This document shows positions 32,048-44,323 of a DNA stretch of 64,000 bases, one piece after another. Each line of letters starts with the position of its first letter. Position 1 is the first letter of the stretch. A model generated the notes under the pieces. The model was not told the origin of the DNA. It searched no databases and was given only the letters and a program-made list of their open reading frames with translations. This DNA comes from Tanypteryx hageni (taxonomy: Eukaryota; Arthropoda; Insecta; Odonata; Petaluridae), in contig CM054118.1 of assembly GCA_028673005.1 (NCBI GenBank), forward strand, positions 3,493,410-3,557,409, read 5' to 3'. Both the position numbers and the translations under genes were made by a program.

Positions 32048-32539
32048 GCTGGCACCAATGCCGGCGGAAGCGGGCCTGCAAGGTATGCGTTGCAGGCGGG
32101 CGCCAAGCAAGAGGGCGCCGCTTCCAAAAACTTCGGCCATAAATGTATCATATTTAATAAATAATAAATACGACACCACACGTCCACACCCACGGAGATT
32201 ATGGTGCTTTATGGCTTGAATCAGCATTAGTGATTTCAGTAAGGAAACATAATAGGAAATATATACAATGTAATACATTTTTGAAACTTTGTTGGCCGGC
32301 AGTGCTGGGTGTAGCCAAAGTTAGCTAGCGGACGACTATGCCATGTAGCGTAATGAGAGTGGGCCTCCAATGGTTCTAATTGACTTCACAGCGTAAATGC
32401 ATGTATTATCTGCTATGTCGAATAAACTGCTGCGGTTGTTTTATACGCGACCAGTTTAATAAAATTTTATATCTGATATCTGCATAACATTTGGTAAGTT
32501 GAGAACGTACTTCATGTTTAAATTTATTTGAAAATAATT

Positions 32540-32765
32540 ACAAAATACCCACTGTTTTTCTAAAATAATCCAAAATACCCACTGTTTTAAACAGGTTAAA
32601 ATTGATGTTAGAGTTAGTGTTAGATTAGGGTTAGAGTTAGGGTTGGTGTAGTGTATATTTTTGTTATTACTCCTAACGTTTTGTTATAGTTATTTTTAAC
32701 ATGTTTTTAAAAACAGCGGGCATTTTGGAATATTTAAAAAAAACGGTAGGTATTTTGGAATTAAC
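32540..32765. mobile_element. MITE-like inverted-repeat element inside the hAT
   Basis: Left arm: ACAAAATACCCACTG, then CCAAAATACCCACTG. The right arm, reverse-complemented, has CCAAAATACC and CCAAAATGCCCGCTG in the same order, so each arm holds the motif twice. The centre (32607-32655) is a degenerate telomere-like run, GTTAGGGTT / GTTAGAGTTAG. Confidence 0.5.
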
Positions 32766-32779
32766 CCCAGTTTATTTTT

Positions 32780-35336
32780 ATTATTAAATTTCAGTCTAAA
32801 AATGCAATTAAGAAATGGAATCGTAAACGTAAGGCCACGAAAGATGCTGCCATTAAAAAAAAGCCGGTACACTAGCTCATTTCAATAAAAAAGTGAAGAA
32901 TACTTCCGACTTACAATTTGACTGTAGCCAACTTGACACATCATCAGAACCAATTGTTGATGAAGAGGCATCCAACCCAAGTTCATCAGCCAGATTAAAT
33001 GAGAATATTACAACGACAGATCAAGACCATGAGGAATTAATTTCTAAACCAGATCTCGAGGTAATTAAAAATTCTTTAAATCATGACATGGAAAACGTCT
33101 TAGGCGAAGAATCGTTTCGAGATAATTCGGAGAAAGACATTGTTATAAATTAAAAATCTTTAGTTAATGGAATTTTAGAAGATCCAGCAAAATGGCCAAA
33201 TATTGACGACAAATTACGAATAGTTTTATCAGAAAGAAAGAAAGAAAAATTTAGTATATCCGGGAGATACGAATGGACGTAAATTTAGCGATGCATATTA
33301 TAATAGAAAAATGGGAAACGGAGAGTTGGTAACACGGACATGACTTATTCATTCGTTAACCGCAAATTCTTTCTTCTGTTTTTCTTGTAAGCTTTTTACA
33401 CCTGCTGAGAGTTGTAGCCTCGTAAAAGGATATGATGACTGGGGAAACATATGCAAAACTTTATATAGAAATGAGACCAGTATTACTCACATGAAATATT
33501 TTTTTAATGGAAGGAACTTCAGAAGAACCTGAAAAATAAAATAACTATAGACTTTCAAACACAAAACATGTACGAAATGGAAAAAAAACATTAGTCAAAT
33601 GTTTTAGAAAGATTGATTGAAATAGTAAAATTCCTTGGTGGCCAACATTTAGCATTCCGAGGATCATCAGAAACATTATATCAAAAGGCTAACGGAAACT
33701 TTTTTTAATTAGTCGAACTGTTTGCTAAGTTTGACCCGGTTATGGAAACCCACGTTGAAAGAGCTCTACGGCAAAAAGGTTGCGTTCACTATTTAAGTAT
33801 TTACAGTCAAAATGAAATATTGCAAATTTTAGGCAATGGAATAAGGGATAAAATTTTATTATCAATTCGAAAGGCTAAATACTATTCAATAATCTTGGAC
33901 TGCATACCTGACGCAAGTGAAAGAGAACAGATGAGTATTATCATACGTTTTGTTTTCTACCCCGATAAGTCGAAATCAGGGAAAACTTTTTAGGTTTTGT
34001 GGAATTTGATGACTCTACAGGCCACGGTTTATACAAAACGATAATTAAATTATTGGAAAAATGGTACATTCCCATTGAGGATATGAGGGGTGAAGGGTAT
34101 GACAATGGGGCGAATATGAAAGAGAAAAGAAATGGGCTTCAAAGTTTGCTCTTAAACACAAATCCTCGTGCATTTTACGTTCCCTGTGCTGCTCATACTC
34201 TAAATTTAATGACAAGTCAATGCAGGCACAATTCGTTTTTTGCAACTGTGCAAGAATTATATAATTTCATTTCATCTTCTCCGAAGCGTTGGACAATTCT
34301 TTTAAAGAACATCTCAAACTTAACATTAAAACAGCTTTCAGACACCCGATGAGAAAGTAGAATTGAAGCAATCCGATATCAACTAAGAGAAATTTATTAC
34401 GCGCTCTATGAAATTATGGACCATGACAACTTCGATAAAAAATACAACATGAAGCACAAAGTTTATGTGTTAAAATAAAAGATTATAACTTTATTTGCTC
34501 TTGATAATTTGGCATGATATTCTTAATAGAATAAATCCTGTCAGAAAACAACTTAAAGATAAAAATATGAACATTGCACTTGTCTTAGAATCAATCGGCA
34601 ATTTAAAATCATTCGTATTGGAATATCTATCAAATTCAACTTATAAGGATATTCTTGAAACGGCAAAAAAACTTAGTGAAGATGTGGATGGAGAACCAGA
34701 ATTTAAATCTATAGTTGAAGTTTGCCGAAGAAAAAAGAAACGTCAATTTCAATATGAACATCATGACGAATCACCGCAAACGCCAGAAGATAGATTCCGA
34801 GTCATGTTTTTATGCGATTTTGGATACTGCTTGGGCATCGTTGAATGAACGTTTTGAACAACTGAGAATCCATAGTGATAATTTCAGTTTCTTACATAAT
34901 TTCTCAGAAACTGATAATGAAAATCTAAGAAAAAATTGTGATGATTTAGAGAATCTTTTAAAATATCGTGATGACAAAGATATGAATGGTTCAGAACTCT
35001 ATGACGACATAGTTGCTTATAAAGACATTTTCAGTAAAGATAAATTAAAAATTCAAAACCATTTATTATATTATTATATCTATTAATTGATCCTTTTCTA
35101 ACTTAAGGATTACTTTAAGAATATTGTTGACCATTCCTGTCAGTGTAGTAAGCAGTGAACGTTCATTTACTAAATTAAAATTAATTAAGACGTATTTACG
35201 AACGAGTATTTCACAAGAGAGGCTTGTAAACCTTGCATTAATAGCGATTGAAAATGATGTATGTGCTGAATTAGATGTAAAGGAAATTATTTCTAATTTT
35301 CTAACTATGAAATCAAGAAAAATAAAAATTTTGTGA
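32780..35336 (+). pseudogene. hAT transposase (TTF zinc finger, ZMYM1-like), multiply broken
   Basis: Pieces appear in order but in shifting frames. An acidic N-terminal region ('DTSSEPIVDEEASNPSSS') lies at 32890-33150, followed by 'DPAKWPNIDDKLRIVLSE' and a TTF-type zinc finger with 'FCFSCKLF' near 33370. Then come a DUF4371-like segment '[19 protein letters not shown]' (33640-33710) and a catalytic-core segment at 33999-34350 containing 'VPCAAHTLNLMTSQC'. The C-terminal dimerisation domain is 'IPVSVVSSERSFTKLKLIKT' (35124 on). The intact protein would excise and reinsert the element. At least five stops or frameshifts (for example 33151, 33706, 33991, 34350) make it non-functional. Confidence 0.88.
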
Positions 35337-35505
35337 ATCAACTTGTTTCAAATAAAATTTCATATTTATTTATTTATTCTAATATTCTATTCATGTTTCA
35401 CTAAAATGTACAACGTATCTTTTTCGACAATTTTTTTGTAAAGGGGCGCTCACAGCTATTTTGTAGATGGGCGCTGAACAACCTAGCGCCGGCCCTGGCT
35501 GGCAC

Positions 35506-36827
35506 CACTGGACGTTTACCTTAAATTTCTTTAAAAATATATTAAAGGCAAATATTTAAAACGAATAATTTGTCGGCGATGGTAAAATCGCATATTTTAC
35601 TCAATTTCCCGTCATGCTTCAGCTTTATATCTTTTGAAGTCCCAGGAAAGAATATTATAGCATGACGTGTTTCAATCATTGATCGAATTTCTTTGAGAAA
35701 ATAAAAAATATAAATATTTCGGATACATAAAATTCCCTCTGATCTTTTATATTTCATTTTTTTTTCTCTGTCACACAGGTAACCTCGTTTTTCCCGAATA
35801 GGGAACATGGTTTCATTTACGTTATATGAGAGTATTTTTTTTTACTTAACTTTTCATGAAAAAGCAAAAATGTTTACTTTATCCACAAATTCTTCAGCAA
35901 AATGAATATGGTTTAGCTATGGGACTTTATAATACACGAAATTAAAATAAAAATTCACAAATTTACAAATAAAATTCGAATTAAAACGGAAGAATAGGAA
36001 ACAATGAACTGGCATAACTGATGAGAAAGAACAAACGTCTGTGCATGAATGCAAAATTTAGCGTTTATTTTTTGGAGAGAAACATCACGACTAGGTTGAA
36101 CTTCGGCTCATTCTCAGAAAGATTTGGTCCCGACTAAAATTCTAATTCGCGATCTTTTTTATTCACTTTATTATCTTCCGCTCCGAATTTCTCCTTGCCC
36201 GAAAGCCTCTTCCGACTTGACGCCTCCCTTCCTTTGACTAATACGCTCCGATAACTTCGCGAGGTGTCTTACGACAAACTTTCGCTTCCCCCTTTTACCG
36301 GCTATATCGCCATATTTGAAAAAGGGAGAACTTCCCTATTATCTGCCAATCTATCGGTTTCCTTTCATAAATTCCTCTCGCTTTCTCACTCCCTTTCCCT
36401 ATCTAGTATCTTCTTAAAATCTCTAGCGGAAAAGTTTACTCCGAACGAGCGAGTCAAGTGAGCATTATTGAAGGCGCAATACGAAAGATGTCACGCAGTC
36501 CATTTGTTTGGAGACGAAAAGAAACAAATTTCGAAGAATTTCTCATCCTCTTCACTTCCGATATGGTCGGAGATTTTTCATCGACGCGAAAAAATAAAAT
36601 CGCCGAAGCAAAGCTAGCAACTTCGTTACTGCACATTACGAATGATAAACTGAGAGTAATTCGTTACCATGCGTAAAGTCTCTGCGAACATCGTCTTTTT
36701 GTGGAATGCGGTAGTTTTCCACCACAAATTAAGAATGAAATGAGGTTAGGGGTATTTTCATAGCATTGAAATACTAACACCGATGGGGAAAATTAGTAGA
36801 GCAATAACCCCATAGCAGAAAATGTTT
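35506..36827. other. Spacer, no gene seen
   Basis: A 72-codon plus and an overlapping 60-codon minus frame at 36454-36676 have no recognised motif. The area 36190-36460 is somewhat GC-richer. Confidence 0.55.
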
Positions 36828-36835
36828 TCTAACAG

Positions 36836-37019
36836 CAGTGGTAGGCAACCTATGACCCGCCATCGCGATTTGGGTGACCCACATGTTTAGAAGAGTTCAT
36901 GTTTTGAAAATAAAAGAGTAATTCAATTTGCATTCGGGTTTGATATTTCTTTCCATTCTAACTTTTTAATCGATCCATCGCATTTTCCAAAAATCATCAA
37001 AAAAGGTTAACGACCACTG
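36836..37019. mobile_element. hAT-type MITE, 184 bp
   Basis: Starts CAGTGGTAGGCAACCTATGA and ends with the complement of CAGTGGTCGTTAACCTTTTT. Flanks TCTAACAG (36828-36835) and GCTAAGAG (37020-37027) agree at 6 of 8 positions, an aged 8-bp TSD. Non-coding. Confidence 0.75.
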
Positions 37020-37027
37020 GCTAAGAG

Positions 37028-37850
37028 CTACCAGAATAACGTATCTATGACGGTTATGCAACCAGTATAAATATAATAATTTATTAAGTTATAAAGCATT
37101 CTCAATAATAATTAGACAAACAAGAAAATGTATGCAATGTATGCTGAAACTACCATTTTCCCGATTCATTTTTTCATCTTAATTTTTTCATAATAATAAT
37201 TAAATATTTTAGCGTGATTTCAAGAGATCATCTTAAAAATGCGCTAAATAAAGCTCATCGTTTCACTACATCGAGAAAAATAACAATAACATTTCATTAA
37301 ACACGTCATTTTTCGCGATAGTCTTTCGTGGAATTTCCTCGTTTCTGTTCCATCTACAACGTTTACCAATATACTTTCAGTATTTTAATTTTTCAAGTTT
37401 AAGTTGAAAATACAACTCCAAGTATTTAATAGCAGGGAGAGAGGAAAATGCCCCTCAACTGTCATTTACTAATTGCCCTGGAGAAAAAAACAGCAAAAAA
37501 TTTTACGAAAATCCGTGAACGCGGAAGTAAAAATCCCCTTTTTTGAAAATCCTTCTGCACAGCAAGTTACGATTCTTATTTCTCAAGAAATTCAGCCTCT
37601 CATAATTAACGCCGAAGGCCGGAAGTTAACATTTAAACTGGAGGTAAAGGGATACCAATTTTCATAATTACAAAAAATTTAAAAACTATATAATGGCACG
37701 TTATATACAACCCCCACCCTGCATCAAGGTTCTCTTAATCTCCACTAGAGGTCAGCAGTGGCCTCTTCCGCATTGGGCCCTCACAAGTCTATCAAGGTCT
37801 TTGCCCCTTCCAAATCACACTATCTCGCTATCTTTCCTCTCTCGATGCGA
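37028..37850. other. AT-rich spacer, no gene seen
   Basis: No repeat end or coding signal recognised. Confidence 0.6.
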
Positions 37851-38425
37851 ACTTTCTGCTCCTCTTATCTTCCAATCACTTTTTCTATCCCATCTTCACC
37901 CTCTCTCACTCTCCCCCTCCACCCTCCCTCCCCCTCCACCTTCCCTCCCTTCCACCCCCCCCCTCCCCCTCCACCCCCCCTCTCTCATTCTCCTTCAGCC
38001 AAAGGCATTCTGCCATTCCTTTCGCCTGAGGAGATTTTGTCTCCCATAGGGCAATCTTCCTCATCTGTCGACCTTAGGCATGGGGTTTTAATTCTTCCAT
38101 TAACAACCTCTCCTACTCGCTGATTTGCCCGTCTCGGCGCCCTCTTCTCTCCCTCCTCACTCTCTCCTTAACCTTTCAAACCCATCCCGTCATCCTCTCC
38201 TTTCTCTTTTCGTCACTTTCTTCCTCCATCGCTGACACGCCCCCAAGCTTTTCATCTTTATGCTTCTCCCAACCCTTTCCCCTTATTTCCTCCACTAAAT
38301 TCGATCCACCTCACCCCCTAAAAACTTCCTTATCCCCTCCCCAACCCTCCCCCTTTCCCATTATTCATCCAATTATTCTCCCTTTCAACCCCATCCCTCC
38401 GTCTCTAGCAAACATGAATTATTTA
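37851..38425. repeat. CT-rich region
   Basis: Pyrimidine-rich with a dense core at 37905-37985 (CCCTCCCCCTCCACC). Less regular than the other tracts. Confidence 0.75.
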
Positions 38426-39840
38426 CGAAATTTGCTATTCCCACGTAAATAAACTGAATATCTTTCTTTCTATAGCTCCTAACACACTAGGTTAAATTGT
38501 GATAAGGAACTGATTTTCGCTTTGCACATCTTTGTTCCATATTATTTATTACTAATGAAATTTCACGGCGTTGCTTGGGTTTTTAAGTCAAAACAAAAAA
38601 TATTTAGGAAGATTTGAGAATAAAACCAAGTAATGAAACCTGGTTAATTTTTATTGTAGTGCATAATGGTATGAAATATTTCTTTTTTTCCCATATTTTG
38701 CCCAAATAAATAAATTTTTCCTGCATCCTTTATCGATAAATTTGGCGACTATTTTTTTATCAAAAAATCATAATAAACAATCAATGGAATCACTTTTAAA
38801 ATATAGTTATTTAACTCAAATTGATTTCCAGGGGTATAAACTCATATTTTGTGGTCACGGATCTCAAAAACATTAAAACCTTGGGCAGGAATTGCAAACC
38901 AGTGTAAACACGTTTGAAGACATATTCAAATTTAGCTTAACCATACGTTCTCCTATGCAAAGGCTGATTTTGTCACGTGAATATTTTAAAATCAAACCTA
39001 CGAAACAAAATGAGTTCTCGGACTTTGACATCGAATTTGGCGATAAAAAGGTGCGTTTGTATGACATGGAAAGTGTTATTATAAACTAATAAGTATAATT
39101 GGCTTAATTGCTACATACAAACGTTCAGTTTAAGATACAGTAAAATGTACATATATGTATTTAAGGGAGGAAGAAGTTAAAGATTACGTTTTGATTTAAA
39201 TTAAAGAATTTTTATAGAAGTTTTCTTATTGTACCTTCTGAGATATCTTTCACTATATTAATTTTCAGTGTTATTGAGGAACATATTTCGCTGTCTATTA
39301 AGTATAGAGAATATGAAGAATACATAAAGAATTTTTAGAAAAGGACAGAACTTAAAATTGCACATTAAAACTGTCTTCCACTTACCTTTTAAAAAATAAT
39401 TAGCCAGATTTAAAAATTTTTTGGTGATTGTCCTTTGAATTTCCTTAGTGCTTCTTTCTTTCCTACTTTAGTTTATATTAAGTATATACTATTTCTTTTA
39501 GTTAATACTAGCTTTTTTCATGAAAACAATACTTTCTCTATATTAAGAAAGTAAAAACTAATTCTGAAATATCTCTGATACCTGTGAATTGGGCCGGTAG
39601 GGTCCATGGAGGTCCGGGAGGAAAGGGAGCATATGTGAGAGTAATAGAATTTGGAGTTCAACAATGCATTCGGTTGGAAAGGCGACTTCTTAAAAACGCT
39701 AAATTTTGTCAAAATATTATATTAAAACGTTAAATACGAGAGATTTTGATTCAAAGGCGATAAAAGACGATAAAAACTAAAAAAACTATTGTCATTTTTC
39801 TTTAATGCAGTCCTAGTCCGAAGATCGAAGGTCAAATATG
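38426..39840. other. AT-rich spacer with old repeat pieces
   Basis: 38556-38590 (TTTCACGGCGTTGCTTGGGT) resembles a worn Helitron end. 39515-39545 (TTTTTTCATGAAAACAATAC) is a piece of repeat H. No gene seen. Confidence 0.45.
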
Positions 39841-39849
39841 TGAATTTTA

Positions 39850-40080
39850 TTAGACAAAAGAAAATAATGTTGCAGGTTGAAATATCGATTTCTCCATGTT
39901 ATCTTATGGGGAATGGAAATCATTCTCAGGAATCGAACCCGGATCGATTTTGGAAATTTTATTTCGAAAATGGCTTTTACGTCAAGAATCAAACATTCCC
40001 CCCAAATATCAATCTTCTAGCTACATGAAAAGTTTGTTTAAAAAAGCATTACAGTTCCGCTTTCCCACCGACGACGACGA
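39850..40080. repeat. Dispersed repeat S2, copy 3
   Basis: TGTTGCAGGTTGAAATATCG, then ATTTCTCCATGTTATCTTAT, align with 4395-4440. The minus strand contains CCGGGTTCGATTCC, a good B box, which supports a tRNA-related origin. Confidence 0.55.
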
Positions 40081-40320
40081 AGTCATTTTTAGGCTGGTTT
40101 CCAAAGGAAACAGCCTTATGAAATGGTCGTCTCTGTGTGTGTGTGTATGTGTGTGTCCCCTATTAACAACTTTTGAACCAATGGACCGATTTTCATGAAA
40201 CTTGGTATGAGGCTCATACTGCCAGAGCCCACCTTCGGGCTATATTTTATTTGGCGAAGATTGTAGTCCCGGATTCGATTCCAGGAACGTTTTTTACTTT
40301 CTCCATATACGTAGTATAGG

Positions 40321-40635
40321 TAAAGGTTGGTGGCTGGTTAACTTATGGATCGATTTTCCTCGGTGAGACTACTCCTTCAGCCATAAAAAATTATTAAAAA
40401 CCCGATGCATTTCGCCCACTAAGTGGGCATCTTCAGGGGCGAACTTCTCTCGACAGTGACTGAAAGTTAACTGTGACAGTTGACTCGACAGTGATTGAAA
40501 GTCAACTGTCACAGTTAACTTTCAGTCACTGTCGATACAAGTTCGCCCCTGGAGATGCCCACTTAGTGGGCGAAATGCATCGGGTTTTTAATAAATTTTT
40601 ATGGCTGAAGGAGTTGTCTCACCGAGGAAAAAAAA
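40321..40635. mobile_element. Penelope-derived palindromic insertion, 10-bp TSD
   Basis: GTAGTATAGG at 40311-40320 and 40636-40645 is the TSD. The insert is mostly one inverted repeat, arms of about 125 bases (40357-40482 and 40491-40627) with few mismatches, plus an A-run at its right end. Each arm carries the Penelope-type motif CTGAAGATGCCCACTTAGTG ending GGGCGAAATG. It looks like two terminal repeats joined in inverted orientation, as at the 5' end of the 13.7-17.4 kb element. Confidence 0.7.
40401..40439 (-). ncRNA. Hammerhead-like ribozyme core, palindrome arm
   Basis: Minus strand: CTGAAGA, T, a perfect 6-bp stem GCCCAC-TTA-GTGGGC, GAAA. The matching plus-strand core in the other arm (40548-40584) has CTGGAGA, one change in a conserved position. 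Same architecture as 13899-13931. Confidence 0.35.
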
Positions 40636-40639
40636 GTAG

Positions 40640-41480
40640 TATAGGGGAAAGTATTGTATTCATGAAAAAAATCGACTTAGAGATTTCAACGGAAATACAC
40701 ATTTTAAGGTCCTCTGAACCCCATTTTGACCATTTACTCGATGTCTGTGTGTGTGTGTGTGATTGCTTTTTTGTGGAGGGTCTAACTCAAAAACTATTGA
40801 TCAGGTGAACGCGAAATTTTATATGTAACATTTTTATGAAAGTCAAAAGAACTGAATAGTTTTTGAAAAAAATCGGTCAACCGGAAGTGGGTGTTTACTC
40901 TTGTCACTTATCCGTTATTTTAAAATATTTGCTGCAATCTATATATATTAAAGGTTTAATGATAAATGAGTTTGAAAGTTTGCAACGCAAGATCTCTGAA
41001 TCTACTGGGCCGATTTTCAGGAAACTTTCACTGAAAGATTAGGCGGAATCTCAAAGAGATTTTAGGTTTAATTTTATTCTTCTAACATAAGCCGTTTGAA
41101 AGATATGGCGATTTTTCCGTGAACACCCATTTTCCTATACTACTTTATGACGTTTGGCGGGCGGTGTGAGGGGGAGTGAAAGAGGGGCGGGCGGTGGGAG
41201 GGGTGAATGAAAGAGAGGTGGGTACAATCCCGAATCGCACCCGGGCAACGCCGGGTCACAGCTAATATTTGATAAATGTAAAAATGTATTGGAATAAAAG
41301 TTGTAGGAAATTTAATTTTCAACAACCATTTTTGAAACATTTTCCCATAAAATGCATCGTTTAAGAGATATCTAATACTTTTAGCTGCCACCACCACGCC
41401 ACCTACCAACGACTATTGTTAACAATTGGCTCTTAGTTAGTTACGTCTAATTAACGCTCCTTTTTCTTTTCTAAATTGTT
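40640..41480 (+). repeat. Dispersed repeat H, copy 2 (carrying a Helitron)
   Basis: Homologous in reverse to 4911-5450, starting with GAAAGTATTGTATTCATG and ending at TTAACGCTCCTTTTTC. It contains CTAACTCAAAAACTATTGAT and a (GT)n run at 40744-40760. Interrupted by the Helitron at 40938-41265. Confidence 0.75.
40938..41265 (+). mobile_element. Non-autonomous Helitron, 328 bp, exact boundaries
   Basis: Begins TCTATATATATTAAAGG after A, ends CCCGGGCAACGCCGGGT (6-bp stem with flanking A/T), CACAG, CTAA before T. No TSD, insertion between A and T, as Helitrons do. The paralogue at 5107/5108 shows the uninterrupted site (on its minus strand ACTTTAATATTTG). Confidence 0.88.
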
Positions 41481-43540
41481 GGAGCTTCCTGGCTATATCC
41501 AATATCAGAAGGCTATGGTTTGAGTTTATTTTTGTTCTTTGCAAAGTTTAAAAATTTCTCGGTTTTTTTAAATATTTATTATTATGTAACTTATTTGGAA
41601 TTTTTAGAAATACTACAGATATGGAGAAAGTCATGTGGTGGCCACATCAGATTTTTACTTTTTTTAATGACGAATGAGTTTATGTTTAAAAAGGGGCTTA
41701 TAAACCTCCATCTTACCCAAAAAGACATTTATTTATCTATCTAGCTACCTCAGAATTTCCCATCTGCATCTCCTCCAGTTAGGTTAGGTGGTAGATGGGA
41801 CTTCTTGGTCTCAATGTCGCCCCGAATAAAAACCACATCAATCAATCAATCAATTCCCTCCTCCCTTCTACCTCTAAACTTCGTCCTCATACCGCCCTCC
41901 CCCAAAATCCCTCCCCCTAATCTTCCCAACGTATCATTCTCACATCCCTGTACTACTATGTACTGTGCTGTTCTCCCCCTCTCCTTGCCATTCTTCCTCC
42001 CCCCCTCTCGTCCATATCACAATCTTCCTTTTTCTCTCTCTTTAACGTAGCTAAATATGAAATATTATTTCCACACTACCTGCCTTTAGATTTTTAAGAG
42101 TTCATTGTAAGATGGAAATGTATTTCTCCCTTAATAAGATCGTTTGTCTGTCTGTCTGTCCATCGATTCTTCCTCCCCTGACCACCCACAAAGTTTTCCT
42201 CTCTAGGTTTCTTCTCCTCGTACCATTCTCCTCCCGCTCCGCCGCCTCCCTCTTCTCCAACCTACCCCAACACCGTCTCGCTACCTTCCCCCTCTCTCGT
42301 CTCTTTCCACCTCATCTCTTCGTATCCCCTTAAAAAAATAAAAACCATAGCCTCCACGAGATCAGACATCGTCATTTTCGCACTTTGACCACCAGGTTTT
42401 CGCCCTCTCTTCGTGGAGTGTGCCCCGCTCGCCTCTTTTGTTTCCGGTCCACAAAGGAAGGTAGTACGCGCGTGTTCGACCTACGAAAAAATATTCCACC
42501 TCCGTCATTTATTTTTTTTATTCCTCTTTCTCTCAGATTAACTTTTTTGTTTATCCTTTTTGTCGCTTTGGACGACGTCGGAGGCGAACCGCGTGACTCA
42601 GATTGTATCTTTGATGCTGCGGTACAGAACTGCCATCTTGCGTTTGTTTCCCTCAACTAGAGTCTAAAAAAAACGGGAGTTCCCTATGGCTTAATTGAAT
42701 ACGCCGCTTCTTTCCAATTAGAGGTTTGGGGGAACGCGCGGCTGCCTGTTTTATTTTAAGTCTGCGCGGTGTTAAGTAAGAAAAATATTAACGGCACCTG
42801 CCCCGAAGACGCTTTGGTTCTCAAAAATATTCCCAACAAAGTTTTTAATTAGACGAGTTCGTTGCTCTCGTTGCGTCTTCATTATCGCGAAATTCAGCTT
42901 GCCAACGCCTTTAGAAAATAATCTGTATCCTGGTAACACAGATGAAAGTGCTATCAGTGAAACCAAAATAATTTCGAAAATGGGATATACGTAAGGTTTT
43001 CTATTAAGGAAACATCCAAATAAACAATAAACCACAGAACCACAGAACTGGTTTTGGAAATTTGATTTCTGGCTTATGTACGTAATTATTTCAATGGTTT
43101 TTGCCATACATGGTCTATGTATTAATTGCATCTTTGCATTCTAAGGCGTTTCAATACAGTTTATGCTATTTATTATTGATATTATATTTCCTAATATTTT
43201 TTCCTTTGTTTTAATGACGGAAAATTCCATTCTAATTAAAACGAGTTTAAGATTTTGCTATAAATGAATATTTATTTAAGCAAAATTACACCTTTGGGAT
43301 GTTTTTAAGGAGTCGTTTGGGGCCTTATGGGAGCGTCGTCTATAGCAAATGTCATTGTTGCCGAACACGACGCCTTAGACTGGAAGCAGGTGGACTGAGA
43401 GAAGAAGAATAAGGAATACACGAGGTTGAGAGTAAAGGGTCGCTCGGTGACAATTCGCGGCAAAATTGAGAGAGGAAAACGGACGGAGGAAATTGAGGCC
43501 GTGGGTGTGTTAAGAGGGACTGAAAAACCATGGACGAAGC
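41481..43540. other. Spacer with CT-rich patches and LINE tail
   Basis: 41826-41850 (ACATCAATCAATCAATCAAT) resembles a LINE 3' tail. 41870-42340 is pyrimidine-rich. 42380-42660 has overlapping 90-codon frames on both strands without recognised motifs and a GC-richer composition. No supported gene. Confidence 0.5.
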
Positions 43541-43710
43541 TAAAATCTTGAAAAATGTTGTTGCCATGGACATGAAGGTTAATCACCCGGTAACGAATGC
43601 TAATGCAACATACCAAACAAATGGCAAATGGGGAGACCCGGGTTCGATTCCCGGTCAAGTACAGGATTTTTTCTCCTTCTCAAAGTTCAAATTTCAATTT
43701 CAGATTTATG
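43540..43710 (+). mobile_element. Possible tRNA-derived SINE fragment
   Basis: GGGAGACCCGGGTTCGATTC, then CCGG, contains a perfect B box at the expected place before a T/C-rich region. No convincing A box, acceptor stem or TSD, so it is neither a working tRNA nor a proven SINE. Confidence 0.35.
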
Positions 43711-44323
43711 CCCGCATGCATAAAAACTCTTCTCAACACCTTTGTTTCTCTTTATACCAAACCGATTTGCAACGGAGAGTGGTATTCAAACAAAGACTAG
43801 CACCCTTAAGCAAATACTTCAGTAGTCAATGTTTTAAAAATTATTGCGATACTCAAGCACTCAATGAGTCTAAAAATTACCCAAAAAACTTCAGTATTTG
43901 TGAGAGAAAACGGAGAAATTATATTTCAGATATGCAGAAATAATCGTTGAAATTCTCTTAACACCAAAAAGAGCATCTTGATGAACGTGGCAGCAACTTA
44001 AGGACGAAGAGGAACGCAATTTATAATTAACAAGCCGAAAAAAAGATGAGAACGCTTCGAAACTGATCGAATCAGCCATCGATAACATAGCAAGGACAGG
44101 AAACGGTAAACGGTTGGAGAGCAAAGAAAACGTTACCCGATCAAATACGAGCATATGTTAACTTTTTTCGTAACTTTAATTCCAGATTCTGCCACGATTC
44201 AGGCCAACACTTCTCACTCTCTCGGTCACTTCTAAGATGCTATAGGAAGAGATACTCCGACTTATACACATATAGTCAACATGGATGTAGTGGGTGAGCG
44301 GGGCAAGTAACCTCCCTACCAAG

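Larger units (their letters stand above)
32056..35497 (+). mobile_element. hAT transposon with 8-bp TSD, decayed
   Basis: GCTGGCAC at 32048-32055 and 35498-35505 is an exact 8-bp TSD, the hAT length. The element begins CAATGCCGGCGGAAG and ends with the complement of CAGGGCCGGCGCTAG: 10 of 15 terminal bases agree. It carries a broken transposase on the plus strand and a small TIR element at 32540-32765. Confidence 0.9.

Noticed and set aside
32607..32655. Interstitial telomere repeat
   Set aside because: Only a few degenerate TTAGGG/TTAGAG units inside an inverted-repeat element; not a telomere remnant on this evidence.
36454..36676. Overlapping 60- and 72-codon frames
   Set aside because: Antisense pair without known motifs; length is within chance expectation.
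38556..38590. Further Helitron 3' end (GCAACGCCG motif)
   Set aside because: Stem and CTRR terminus are too degraded to call.
41770..41790. TTAGGTTAGG as telomeric sequence
   Set aside because: Two units only; chance occurrence cannot be excluded.
43640..43670. Possible tRNA gene (good B box)
   Set aside because: No A box, anticodon arm or acceptor stem can be drawn; kept only as a weak SINE candidate.
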